From contig CAZAEQ010000020.1 in assembly GCA_964484185.1 (NCBI GenBank), positions 12,749 to 76,748 on the forward strand: a stretch of 64,000 bases of DNA. Reading direction: 5' to 3'. The position numbers and the translations under genes are program-made. Every line of letters starts with the position of its first letter. Positions within the stretch are counted from its first letter, which is position 1. The notes beneath the pieces are model-generated. The model saw nothing but the letters and a program-made list of their open reading frames with translations. It did not search any database and was not told the origin of the DNA. Shown here in pieces: positions 51,952 to 60,452 of this stretch. The stretch comes from F1-120-MAGs238 sp964484185 (GTDB taxonomy: Bacteria > Planctomycetota > Phycisphaerae > Phycisphaerales > UBA1924).

Positions 51952-52061
51952 AGTTGTGATTGGTAGTCGAAAATCAACCACCCAGTGGTCAATTTTCAAT
52001 CACCTGATGGCTAATTTTCAACAAGTTGGTGGTCAATATTCAACCACCGAGTGGTCAATTC
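51952..52061. repeat. Five-unit tandem repeat with a 22-bp period, units partly palindromic
   Basis: Four clear units at 51974-51995, 51996-52017, 52018-52039 and 52040-52061, plus a degraded one at 51952-51973. Units 1 and 4 contain the dyad ACCAC-N3-GTGGT; units 2 and 3 are degenerate. Each unit starts TCAA and ends near CAAT. It lies between dut and nuoF, both read leftwards, 125-234 nt upstream of the nuoF start. The period is close to two turns of B-DNA, so the dyads would face the same side, as expected for a cooperative operator. No protein-coding role is likely. Confidence 0.8.
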
Positions 52062-52102
52062 TTGACCAGATCGGCTGGATAAGGAACGCAAAATCTGCTG
52101 AA

Positions 52103-52567
52103 TTACACCAGACCCGTAGACCCAAACCCACCCGTGCCGCGGTCGGTGGCATCGAGAGTGTGGACCACTTCGATATTGGCGTGGGCAACTGGGCAAATGA
52201 CCAGTTGGGCGATGCGCATCTGGTGGGTAATCGCAAACGCCTCGCGCCCCCAGTTGATCAGCGCGACCTTGATTTCGCCGCGATAGTCGCTGTCGATAGT
52301 GCCGGGGGAGTTGGGAAGTCCGATGCCGTTCTTGGTGGCCAGACCAGAGCGGGCCCGGACCTGACCTTCGAATCCGGGGGGAATTGCCACTAACAATCCA
52401 GTTGGAATCATGGCGATATCCCCAGGCTTCAAGACCCATTCCTTCTGGTCCGGCGGCAAGCACGCGCACAAATCCATGCCGGCAGCGCGGGCGGTCTGGT
52501 ACGCGGGAACCTGGGCCCGGTCGGAGAGGAGTTTGAAGGCGAGGGTGGGGGAGGCTGATGAGGTCAT
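52103..52567 (-). CDS. dut: Deoxyuridine 5'-triphosphate nucleotidohydrolase
   Basis: Trimeric dUTPase of 154 residues that hydrolyses dUTP to dUMP and PPi, keeping uracil out of DNA. All five motifs are present: AGMDLCA (29-35), RARSGLA (71-77), GTIDSDYRGEIKVALIN (about 88-104), RIAQLVICP (117-125) and the C-terminal DRGTGGFGSTG arm (141-151). Length is normal. It diverges from the erythromycin-esterase-like gene. Confidence 0.97.
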   Translation of the reverse strand: MTSSASPTLAFKLLSDRAQVPAYQTARAAGMDLCACLPPDQKEWVLKPGDIAMIPTGLLVAIPPGFEGQVRARSGLATKNGIGLPNSPGTIDSDYRGEIKVALINWGREAFAITHQMRIAQLVICPVAHANIEVVHTLDATDRGTGGFGSTGLV

Positions 52568-52691
52568 GGGGTGAGCATAGTTGGGAAAAGGTCTGGACAG
52601 CTTGCAGACGCCAAAACCGGAAGCACAAAAATGCCCTGAACCTCAATGGCGGACTGGTGGTAGCATGTAGGAGACTTTGGAGGCGGTTCAC

Positions 52692-54290
52692 ATGGCAACG
52701 GCGAAGAACCTCGTTTGTATGGGCGCGATTGGGCTGGTACTTGCGGCCGGAATAGCCCGGGGCGATGACCCCGCGCCAGAAAAGTCAATCGACAAGCCTA
52801 TCGAGAAAGCAGCTGATAAGAAAGCTCCAGAAGCACCAGCGCGCGGACCCATCACCAATGTAGAGTTGGAGCGAGTCTTCTCGATCAAGGAACTGGCAAT
52901 GCCGGTGCTTTCGATCGACCCAATGGACACTGACTTTGGCGATCTCGAAGCGCTGGTCGACAAGATTGGAACCTCGCGGGTGGTGATGCTGGGCGAAGAG
53001 TCGCATGGCGATGGGGCCGCTTTTCTGGCCAAATCGCGCCTGGTGAAGTTTCTCCATCAGCGGATGGGGTTTGACGTCATTGCGTTTGAGTCCGGAATTT
53101 ACGATCTGGATCGCGTGAACATGGGAATGCGCGAGGAGCCCAACTGGAGCGAAGCGGCCAAACGTGGCATCTTTGGAATCTGGTCGCAGTCGGAACAATG
53201 CCGCCAGCTGTTTGAGTACATATACGACACGCATCATGGACACCTGCTAGGCCTGCGGCCGCTGGAAGTGGCAGGGTTCGATTCGCAGTTCACGCTGGCG
53301 ATTAAGGAGAGCCCATTCTTTGATGATGTCGAGCGGTTCTTTGCTCGAACGAACGGTGTGATCAATGGCGATATGGCCGACCAGCTTGTGCAGCTCAAAG
53401 TCTGGCACACGGAAGTCTCGTACACGCCAGATGTGACCGAAGATATTGAGCAGCAACTGACCGAGGAACAGCTCGAACGTCTGGAAAAGGCGCGCAAATA
53501 CAATCGCGAACAGATTGAAGAGCTGCTGAAAAATATCGACAATGTGGTGGCAGCGCTGGATAAAGATGTTGCATCGCCTGAATCGCAGTTACGACGCATT
53601 CATGATTCACGGACTATTGGGCTGTATCGCCAATCACTGCTCTCAATGAAGGCGTATTCGAAACAAGTGGCCGAAGGCAAAGTGACAAAGGTCGAAGACA
53701 ACAATCTGCGCGACAAAGCAATGGCGGAGAATCTGCTGCATCTGGTGAACAACCAGTTCAAGGATCGGCGCGTGATTGTATGGGCGGCGAGCTTCCACAA
53801 CATGTGGGATGCTCCAAAAGTGCGTTGGCAGACCGATGAACAAGACATGCCCGGGGCGTATGCGAAGACGGTGACGATGGGGACAATCGTGAAAGAGGCA
53901 TTGAAAGATGATCTCTATTCAATCATGTTCACCGCGTACTCAGGGCAGACAGGAAAACCGTGGACGGGTGCTTCGCCATTGGACGCCGCGGGAAAGGGCA
54001 CGCTCGAGCATTACTTCAAAAAGGCGGGATTCAAGCACGCGATTATTGATTTCAGGTCGATCAAACCGAAGGAAGATGGAACTCCGCATTGGCTTCGCGG
54101 CAAGGTGATTGCCCGACCGCTTGGGTATCAGCCGATGACCGCAGACTGGGGCGCGCATTGCGATGCAATGTTCTATACAGAAGTCATGTCGCCAAGCACG
54201 AAGGCAAGCCTGCCGCAGTTGCCCGACGGTGCGAAGCCAGACACGATTCCGGATGATGATGCGCCGACGGTGGGCAAGCCGAAATTCTGA
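52692..54290 (+). CDS. Exported erythromycin-esterase-like protein
   Basis: Protein of 532 residues with a signal peptide (CMGAIGLVLAAGIARGDD); TGGAGG lies in front of the ATG at 52692. The core (about residues 75-480) follows the erythromycin esterase / succinoglycan biosynthesis family: VVMLGEESHGDGAAFLAKSR with the catalytic Glu-Glu-x-His region, then FDVIAFESGIYD, and later VIVWAASFHNMWDAP (second His). Chromosomal relatives of this family are widespread and need not act on macrolides. The C-terminus is Pro/Asp-rich. It converges on the GH127 gene with 4 nt between stops. Confidence 0.8.
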   Translation: MATAKNLVCMGAIGLVLAAGIARGDDPAPEKSIDKPIEKAADKKAPEAPARGPITNVELERVFSIKELAMPVLSIDPMDTDFGDLEALVDKIGTSRVVMLGEESHGDGAAFLAKSRLVKFLHQRMGFDVIAFESGIYDLDRVNMGMREEPNWSEAAKRGIFGIWSQSEQCRQLFEYIYDTHHGHLLGLRPLEVAGFDSQFTLAIKESPFFDDVERFFARTNGVINGDMADQLVQLKVWHTEVSYTPDVTEDIEQQLTEEQLERLEKARKYNREQIEELLKNIDNVVAALDKDVASPESQLRRIHDSRTIGLYRQSLLSMKAYSKQVAEGKVTKVEDNNLRDKAMAENLLHLVNNQFKDRRVIVWAASFHNMWDAPKVRWQTDEQDMPGAYAKTVTMGTIVKEALKDDLYSIMFTAYSGQTGKPWTGASPLDAAGKGTLEHYFKKAGFKHAIIDFRSIKPKEDGTPHWLRGKVIARPLGYQPMTADWGAHCDAMFYTEVMSPSTKASLPQLPDGAKPDTIPDDDAPTVGKPKF

Positions 54291-54294
54291 TCGC

Positions 54295-56646
54295 TTATCG
54301 CGCGAAACTCCATTCGAGAACACCAGCGGAAAAGTCTTTCTGAAGCTGCATCTTGATTCGAATACCATTAGCGAGGACGCGCGGGAATGTAGCTGTATCA
54401 AATTGGTTGAGATGAGCCGGAAGTTCTTCTGTGCCCTGAATTTTCTTCCAGGTTTGGCCGTCCAGGTATTCAACTTCCCACGACTGTGGAATGCGACATT
54501 CACCTCTGCCTGTGTCATCAAACCAGTACACTGACGTCCTGGATATCTCGCGTGGAGTATTGAACTCATACTGGATCCACTCGGTTGTACCTTTGTGTGG
54601 CCAGGCCGTGTAGCGCGGGATGGAATGATCGTTTGAAGCAGTTGGAATGAGTTGATCAAAGAGCGCGTTGACGCCATCGCCATTTCCGACAAACGACGTC
54701 GTGGCGACCACGCCCGACAGCGGCGCAGGCGGCAGTGATTGCGGAGTTTCCGGAGTGAATACCTGCATCGAGCGGCTGCCGCGGTTGTTCCACATGAAAT
54801 ATGGAATGGCTTCGACTGTGATTGTGGCAGTTGACTCGGGAGTTGAATAGAGAGTCTGAGTCTCCGGTATTTTCCACGGCGTCAGTTCGACATCGAGTGC
54901 CACAAATGGTGTGGAACTGAAATTGCGTTTTGCGATCTTGATCGGAGCGTTGCCCGAAAGAGTGCAGGTGCCCAGCGATTGCTTTTTGGAATCCCATTCC
55001 AGTGCGTAGATGATCGGGCCGCGCGAGAGGGCGACGCTTCCGAGCACCGCTTTCACTTTGGGATCAGCATACGCGCGCCGAACAGGCATCTCGAGCAAAA
55101 GGTCTATGGCAGCATGCGGGCCAGGTGCGATCGTGATGAAACCATCTGTGCCGACTGTTGCGCGAGTTTCAATGCCATTCACTTTGAGCGACAGCGATGA
55201 GCACCAGTCGGGCTTGCGTATTTTCAGGTTGCCCGATGTGCCCTCGATCAAGTCGTAATCGATATGGATTGCGCCGTCCCAAGGATACGAAGTGATTTGG
55301 CGAATTGTCGCTTTGCCGCTGGCGGTGGTGATGGTGGATTCACTTTGACCATACATGGTGACGAGGCAGTCGTTGCCGGAGCTCGCGTAGAAGCTGCCGC
55401 CGATTGAGGCGAAGAAGCGGAGAACGTTGGGCGGGCAGCATGCGCAACTGAACCATTCTTTACGAGTGTGATCGCCGCGGGAAGCGAGCGGATTGACGTA
55501 GAAGAACTTGGAACCATCGAGTGAAACGCCGGCGAGAACAGCGTTGTACACGGAGCGTTCGAAAGCGTCCATGTACGAGGCATTGCCGTGAAGCAGGAAC
55601 ATGCGTTGAGCCCACATCGCAAGCGAGATTGATGCGCAGGTTTCCTGATAGGCGGAAAGAGTGGGGAGGTCGTAGGGAGTGGTGAACCCTTCATTGTGAG
55701 CGCTGGGTCCGATGCCGCCGGTGATGTACATTCGACGTTGGGTGACATCGGTCCAGAGTGCATCAAGTGCGGGAGCATAGTTTGAATCAGGCCGCAGGCG
55801 TGCGAGGTCGGCAGCGGCGGTATAGAGGTAGCCTGCGCGGACGGCGTGGCCTGCGGCTTCCATCTGCATGCGCAGCGGCACGTGATCCTGGCTGTAATCG
55901 CCCCAGGGTTTAGAAAGTTCTTTTTTTGCGTTGAGGCGTTCTGTGCCGCGTTGATCGATAAACCACTGTGCGAGGTCGAGGTATTTGGAGTCTTTGGTGA
56001 GCATCGAGAGCTTGATCAGGGCAATTTCGATTTCTTCGTGGCCGCTGGGCTCTTCAAGTTTTCCTTTGCCAAAGATCGTACCGATGTGATCGGCAGCTTT
56101 GATCGCAACGTCGAGCAGTGTGCGTTTACCCGTCGCTTCAAAGTGGGCGATCCCTGCTTCGATCAAGTGGCCAATGCAATAAGTCTCATGATCGTGTTCT
56201 TCGCGCGACCAGCGTTTGTCGAGTCCAACTTTGACGGTGTAGTAGGAGTTGATATAGCCATCGGGCTGCTGCGCCGCGGCGATGCGGGCGACTTCTGCAT
56301 CGAACTTGGATTCGAGATCGGCCCGGCGAGCGGCATCGGTGTCGGTGGCAAGGAGATAGGCCCAGCCCTCAAGCATTTTGTATACATCGGAATCGTTGAA
56401 GAGGAGGCCTTGGAATTCGCTTTTCTCTTTGCCGCTGGCACGGTCAAAATTGGTGAGTCGGCCAGTGATGTTGCACTGATGGCGATTGGCCTGGAGCGTG
56501 CTGCTGCGGATGATCTCGAGTCGCTGACCCCAGAACTCACCTTCAAACTTGACGGCAGAGAAGGGAACGGGGGTAAGGGACTGAGCGCCTGCGGCGGTTG
56601 CGAGCGTTGCGGCGATAATGATGGCGATCGGTGTGACGGGTTTCAT
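54295..56646 (-). CDS. Glycoside hydrolase family 127-like protein (beta-L-arabinofuranosidase, former DUF1680)
   Basis: Exported protein of 783 residues with signal peptide IAIIIAATLATAAGAQ; AGGAG precedes the ATG. The catalytic (alpha/alpha)6 domain shows FEGEFWGQRLE, LFNDSDVYKMLEGWAYLL, GHLIEAGIAHF, YITGGIGPSAHNEGF and FSCACCPPNVLRFFASI, in which the CxCC cluster at about residue 400 binds zinc and supplies the catalytic cysteine. A beta-sandwich region follows. The last roughly 150 residues (STVYWFDDTGRGECRIPQSW-like block) look like an added carbohydrate-binding, discoidin-type domain. It should release L-arabinofuranose or a related sugar from plant or algal polysaccharides. Confidence 0.87.
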   Translation of the reverse strand: MKPVTPIAIIIAATLATAAGAQSLTPVPFSAVKFEGEFWGQRLEIIRSSTLQANRHQCNITGRLTNFDRASGKEKSEFQGLLFNDSDVYKMLEGWAYLLATDTDAARRADLESKFDAEVARIAAAQQPDGYINSYYTVKVGLDKRWSREEHDHETYCIGHLIEAGIAHFEATGKRTLLDVAIKAADHIGTIFGKGKLEEPSGHEEIEIALIKLSMLTKDSKYLDLAQWFIDQRGTERLNAKKELSKPWGDYSQDHVPLRMQMEAAGHAVRAGYLYTAAADLARLRPDSNYAPALDALWTDVTQRRMYITGGIGPSAHNEGFTTPYDLPTLSAYQETCASISLAMWAQRMFLLHGNASYMDAFERSVYNAVLAGVSLDGSKFFYVNPLASRGDHTRKEWFSCACCPPNVLRFFASIGGSFYASSGNDCLVTMYGQSESTITTASGKATIRQITSYPWDGAIHIDYDLIEGTSGNLKIRKPDWCSSLSLKVNGIETRATVGTDGFITIAPGPHAAIDLLLEMPVRRAYADPKVKAVLGSVALSRGPIIYALEWDSKKQSLGTCTLSGNAPIKIAKRNFSSTPFVALDVELTPWKIPETQTLYSTPESTATITVEAIPYFMWNNRGSRSMQVFTPETPQSLPPAPLSGVVATTSFVGNGDGVNALFDQLIPTASNDHSIPRYTAWPHKGTTEWIQYEFNTPREISRTSVYWFDDTGRGECRIPQSWEVEYLDGQTWKKIQGTEELPAHLNQFDTATFPRVLANGIRIKMQLQKDFSAGVLEWSFAR

Positions 56647-56724
56647 GGAAATGCTCCTATGCAGGAGAGAGCGTAGCGAATTGGTTGGCAGTGGGTGGTC
56701 GTGCGGAACGGTGTCTGACGCAAA

Positions 56725-58173
56725 TTAAGGCCGTTTGGATTTTAGCTTTGTGAGATCGAAGACCAGGTACTTGTAGGTTGGAGGCTGCGGAGTCGGGTTG
56801 TTGACTGTGACCAGGACTCCATACCAGCGTGTATCAGGCGAGACTCTCTTCTGAAGCGTCAGAGCGTAAGCAGAGTCCAGCCAGACAGGGCCGCTTGCTT
56901 GTGCGGCGTACTGGCCTTGAGAGAAGCTATCAGCGAGTACGACAGGGGTGTTGGGCGCCGGCCGCATTGTTCCGGTAGTCACATCAACTTCGAAGAAACT
57001 GTTGAGAAGCAGTGTCCCGGATTGAGTGTATGAGAGCGTTGAGTTAGTAGCGATACTGGAGCCGGCAGGAACCGTGAGCAGCTGTTGCCGGGCAGGGGCG
57101 GCTTGACCAGGCGTGCCAGAATCGAGGAGGCCTGTCTGTGGCCCGCTGATTGGCATGAAAGCCCATTGCGGAGGCGAGATTGAAACGGCGGCGGCAAGAC
57201 TGGGGAGTTGCCAGTTTCCCGGGGTCAGTGTTTGTGGTGTCACGAGCACCGTTGCGACTTCGCGCACTGCAAGTGTGTCGAGCGCGATGCAGAGAATGCG
57301 GGCCTTGCACGAGCCATCGGGCGTGACCAGCGAGACGTTGGTGTACACCGCTTCTTTTTCATCTGGTGTGAATCCGTGGAACTTGCAAAAGCCGGTTCCG
57401 GCATCACCCATGGTGTACGAGCGTGATTTCCCGGTAGTCGGTTCAAAGAAGACAGCGCGATTGCTCCAGAGGTTCTCTTGATTGAACTCGGCGTACGCGA
57501 AGTACTTCAGATCGCTGGTGAGCCCGCCTTCGATTGGATCGATGGGTATAAGAGTTGAAGCACTTTTCTCCCCACCAGGGAGTGACCAGGTATCGAAGCG
57601 GCGGCATTGGCGAACGGGAATACTCGGGCGGGCGAGTGGCCACCAGCGGATCTGATCGAAAGAACTGTGTGGCCAGGCCTGGTTGCCTGGGTCCTTTGCT
57701 TCGAAAGAGCTCTGCAGGACAGCAATCGCGAACAGAAAGATGGGAAGGCTGATTCCCAACAAGGGAATGAGGCGGATTGGAGTACTGCGCCCGCGTTTGG
57801 GAGGTGATTCGGTAGAGGATGTCCCGCATTCTGGGCACGGATTGGTGGGTGGCGTTTCGGTGAACTGTTCAGGCGTGAGATCGTAATTGCAGCGGCGGCA
57901 ATAGATGCGATTTTGGCTCTGCGGACTGCGGAGGATTCGGGAGAGACGCCAGACGAAAATGATGGCGAGCAGGAGTGAAATCGGGACAGCGAAGTCGGGA
58001 AGGTGATTGAACCACCAATCGCGAGTAAGGGTCTCCCGGGTGGGATATTGAATAATGAGTGAGGTGCCGGCGGTGTCGAAGTGTGCTGTTGCACTGGGCC
58101 ACCCGCCGCCGGGAGCTGTGGGAAGGATGATTTCGAGGTCGGGTTGATCGGGTTGTGGCGGATGAACGAACAT
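56725..58173 (-). CDS. Membrane protein with internal zinc ribbon, unknown function
   Basis: Protein of 482 residues. A transmembrane segment at about 62-80 (VPISLLLAIIFVWRLS) is followed by a zinc ribbon (YCRRCNYDLTPEQF and then CPECG) and a second transmembrane segment (about 150-170). The remaining roughly 310 residues are presumably extracytoplasmic and beta-rich, with W/P-rich repeats (PLARPSIPVRQCRRF and many D-G turns) that could form a propeller. It is the largest of three ribbon-containing membrane proteins in the window. No family assignment beyond that. Confidence 0.6.
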   Translation of the reverse strand: MFVHPPQPDQPDLEIILPTAPGGGWPSATAHFDTAGTSLIIQYPTRETLTRDWWFNHLPDFAVPISLLLAIIFVWRLSRILRSPQSQNRIYCRRCNYDLTPEQFTETPPTNPCPECGTSSTESPPKRGRSTPIRLIPLLGISLPIFLFAIAVLQSSFEAKDPGNQAWPHSSFDQIRWWPLARPSIPVRQCRRFDTWSLPGGEKSASTLIPIDPIEGGLTSDLKYFAYAEFNQENLWSNRAVFFEPTTGKSRSYTMGDAGTGFCKFHGFTPDEKEAVYTNVSLVTPDGSCKARILCIALDTLAVREVATVLVTPQTLTPGNWQLPSLAAAVSISPPQWAFMPISGPQTGLLDSGTPGQAAPARQQLLTVPAGSSIATNSTLSYTQSGTLLLNSFFEVDVTTGTMRPAPNTPVVLADSFSQGQYAAQASGPVWLDSAYALTLQKRVSPDTRWYGVLVTVNNPTPQPPTYKYLVFDLTKLKSKRP

Positions 58174-58312
58174 TTGATTAGCGAGCGTTATACCAGAATC
58201 TGGGTCTGGACAAAAGGAAAGAGTAGTTGTTGAGTGCAGAGCCGCAACCGGGCTAGCGTCGAGTTGGTATAGTCAGAAACTCAGGCAGTTGATCACGCAG
58301 TGGAGGCAAGTA

Positions 58313-59290
58313 ATGCGCAGCAAGGTGTATGGAGCCATAACGATCGTAGTAGCGGCGGGCCTTGCCGCGACTGTGCTGGTTTCATGCGCATCAACTGAAA
58401 AGAGTCCATCGGCGTCGGTAGTGGCGGCGGTGCAGCCTCCTGCGATGTCAGATACCAAGCCAGCAAATTACGATGGGCTGCACAATGTTGTTGCGTACCA
58501 CGAGAGCTATTACTCGGGAAGCGTGCCGGAGGGTGAAGAAGGATTCAAGACGCTGGCCGGAATGGGGATCAAGACGATTATTACTGTTGATGGCGCGGCA
58601 CCGGATCTAGTCTCAGCGAAAAAATACGGGATGCGTTATATTCATCTTCCGATCGGTTACAACGGATTTGATGAGTCGCGGAAATTGGAACTGGTGCGAG
58701 CCACGCGCGATTCAATGGCGGATGGGCCGGTGTATATCCATTGCCACCATGGAAAGCATCGAAGCGCGGGCGCTGCGGCCTCAGTGGCGCAGAGCCTGGG
58801 ATGGATGAACGCCAAAGAAGGCGAGGCTCGCATGAAAGTGTCGGGGACGGCTGCCAACTACATCGGGTTGTATCAGTGCGCTGCGAGTTCAACCGTGCTT
58901 GGCGCGAACGTGATCGATGCGGTGCCAGCAGACTTCCCGGAGGTGCAACCGCCAAAGGGGATGGTCAAGAGCATGATTGAAATCGAAGAAGTGAACGATC
59001 GTCTTAAACTCATCGAGCATGCGGGATGGAAGGTTCCGGCCGATCATCCTGACCTGGTGCCGGTTGCCGAGGCAGGACGCCTCGCGGATTTGTTCAGGGA
59101 CCTGAAGTCACTCGATTCATCCGCGCGTCATCCTCAGGACTTCATGGAAATGCTGAAGAAGGACCAGGACCGCGCTCAGAAGATCGAGGTCATGCTCGCT
59201 GCGGGCGAAAAAGACGCCGCAAAGATCTCGGCAGAGTTTGCAGCGCTCGGTAAGTCGTGCAAGGACTGCCACGCAAAGTATCGCGATTGA
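58313..59290 (+). CDS. Lipoprotein fusing a tyrosine-phosphatase-like domain to a C-terminal c-type cytochrome motif
   Basis: Protein of 325 residues; GGAGG is 6-7 nt before the ATG. The signal sequence ends in lipobox LVSC with lipidated Cys25. Residues about 52-200 follow a cysteine-based phosphatase fold: GMGIKTIITVDG (85-94 region), YIHLPIGYNGF, and the P-loop YIHCHHGKHRSAG with Cys144 and Arg150 (CX5R). After a proline-rich linker (about 205-215) comes a helical domain (about 220-325) ending LGKSCKDCHAKYRD, a CxxCH heme-binding motif (Cys316, Cys319, His320) in the C-terminal position typical of cytochrome c'-like helical bundles. A redox-responsive extracytoplasmic phosphatase is the natural reading, but enzymatic activity and heme attachment are inferred. 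It ends at a strong terminator. Confidence 0.78.
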   Translation: MRSKVYGAITIVVAAGLAATVLVSCASTEKSPSASVVAAVQPPAMSDTKPANYDGLHNVVAYHESYYSGSVPEGEEGFKTLAGMGIKTIITVDGAAPDLVSAKKYGMRYIHLPIGYNGFDESRKLELVRATRDSMADGPVYIHCHHGKHRSAGAAASVAQSLGWMNAKEGEARMKVSGTAANYIGLYQCAASSTVLGANVIDAVPADFPEVQPPKGMVKSMIEIEEVNDRLKLIEHAGWKVPADHPDLVPVAEAGRLADLFRDLKSLDSSARHPQDFMEMLKKDQDRAQKIEVMLAAGEKDAAKISAEFAALGKSCKDCHAKYRD

Positions 59291-59314
59291 GTCCAGAAGT
59301 GCGTGCAAAGGAAA

Positions 59315-59349
59315 AAGACCCCGCACCATTGCGGGGTCTTCTTTATTTC
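59315..59349. terminator. Bidirectional intrinsic terminator
   Basis: A perfect 10-bp stem (59315-59324 with 59331-59340), loop ACCATT, followed on the plus strand by CTTTATTTC and on the minus strand by TTTTTCC. It serves the phosphatase-cytochrome gene and the convergent PEP-CTERM-like gene. Confidence 0.9.
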
Positions 59350-59363
59350 AATTGCAATGAGAA

Positions 59364-60056
59364 TCAGCGACGACGACGGAGCGAGGCAACGCCGAGGAGG
59401 CCGAGCGCGGCGAGTGAGCCGGGCGCAGGTGTCTCAATGTAGGGCTCAGACACATTGGTGCCGTACTGGAAACCAACGTTGGCGATCGAGTTGATGCTGT
59501 AGTTTGTGAATCCGCCAAGAGTGAAGATTACAGAATTCTTGATGAGGCCGCCGCTGCCCGTGACGCCGCCGTTTCCAGTGGCTGAGTTGTCGCCAGCGGA
59601 GACGATACCGTACTCAAGACCGTTTGGGCTTGTTGGGGGCTGAAGGTCGGGACCTGGAAAACGGTCGCCAGGACCAAACATTCCAAGGCCGCTGGAGCTG
59701 ATGCCGAATGTCGCACCGTGGAAACTGAGGCCTTGGTTGTAAGCCCATTCTCCACCAACGACGCCGCCAGCGGGCTGGGAGTTGTAGATCACGGTAGAGC
59801 CTGGTGCAAGCAGTGCGCTGTCGCGGGAAAGCGTGCCAGACCCAGACATGGACCAGTAGACACCCGTGAGGACGTCGATCGGGACAAGCACATCTGAATT
59901 TGAAATATTGGTCAGCGTCACAACCAGCTGCGACCCGGAAACCTGAAAATCTACTTGTGCAGCGCGGCCAAATGCATCTGATGCAACAAAAGTTGTCGCC
60001 TGGGCGGTTCCCGCGAGCGCAGCGACGAACAACGGAACAAAAATTGAACGCTTCAT
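59364..60056 (-). CDS. PEP-CTERM-like exported protein, paralogue 1
   Basis: Protein of 230 residues. The ATG at 60056 (MKRSIFVPLFVAALAGTAQA signal peptide) is chosen because GGGAGAG lies just upstream. The body is a beta-rich, spondin/choice-of-anchor-like domain (FVASDAFGRAAQVDFQVSG, VPIDVLTGVYWSMSG, ATFGISSSGLGMFG). The C-terminus TPAPGSLAALGLLGVASL followed by RRRR is a PEP-CTERM-type sorting signal: short motif, hydrophobic helix, basic end. The usual Glu of the PEP motif is missing. Such proteins are processed by an exosortase; none is encoded in this window. About half the residues match the protein at 60453-61151. Confidence 0.8.
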   Translation of the reverse strand: MKRSIFVPLFVAALAGTAQATTFVASDAFGRAAQVDFQVSGSQLVVTLTNISNSDVLVPIDVLTGVYWSMSGSGTLSRDSALLAPGSTVIYNSQPAGGVVGGEWAYNQGLSFHGATFGISSSGLGMFGPGDRFPGPDLQPPTSPNGLEYGIVSAGDNSATGNGGVTGSGGLIKNSVIFTLGGFTNYSINSIANVGFQYGTNVSEPYIETPAPGSLAALGLLGVASLRRRR

Positions 60057-60219
60057 CTCTCTGCTCTCCCTCAAAAACATGCCTCGAAGAATGTCGAGGC
60101 CCAACAGCCTGTTGTTTTGGCAACTTCGCCAGCAACCAGACTTACCCGCAGCAGTGCCATGCTCGTAGTTCCTTCGGTGAAGAAGGGCGGACAAACGAGT
60201 ATTCACTCCACGTATCCGT

Positions 60220-60249
60220 ACTTTAACACTTACGTGAATGGTAAGTCAA
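60220..60249 (-). promoter_or_regulatory. Promoter-like element with internal inverted repeat
   Basis: On the minus strand TTGACT (60249-60244) and TAAAGT (60225-60220) are 18 bp apart. Between them lies the perfect inverted repeat ACTTAC-N7-GTAAGT (60228-60246), overlapping the -35 box. It would give a leader of about 155 nt for the PEP-CTERM-like gene at 59364-60056. The rest of the 396-nt intergenic stretch 60057-60452 holds a small hairpin (GCCTCGA/TCGAGGC near 60081-60100) and the terminator of the preceding gene. Confidence 0.4.
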
Positions 60250-60398
60250 CGGTTTCCTATATTAGTTGCGAATAATACTAATAATTGGACAGGCTGATGT
60301 ATGACTTTTAGGTCCGATAGACCCTTGGTCTCCCTTGAATGTAATCTGGGTAATTTGGAGTTTTGTTTGGGTTTGGGAATGTCGATTTGGCGCAGAAA

Positions 60399-60426
60399 AA
60401 CGGGATCCCGCAATCGGGCTCCCGTT
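60399..60426 (-). terminator. Terminator of PEP-CTERM-like paralogue 2
   Basis: A 12-bp stem with one mismatch (60399-60410 with 60415-60426), loop CAAT, followed on the minus strand by TTTTTC. It lies 27 nt after the stop at 60453. Confidence 0.8.
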
Positions 60427-60452
60427 CGCATTCGAAGTTAATGTGGGTAGTT

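Noticed and set aside
51828..51992. 55-codon N-terminal extension of NuoF
   Set aside because: It runs into the 22-bp tandem repeats and lacks homology to NuoF; the start at 51827 fits the family.
51952..52061. CRISPR array in the dut-nuoF interval
   Set aside because: Units are directly adjacent 22-mers without spacers and no cas genes are present.
52692..54290. Macrolide resistance gene
   Set aside because: It has the erythromycin-esterase family core, but chromosomal members of this family are widespread and the exported, non-mobile context gives no support for a resistance role.
60246..60431. 61-codon minus-strand frame between the two PEP-CTERM-like genes
   Set aside because: It contains the terminator stem of the upstream gene, has no ribosome-binding site and shows no recognisable features.
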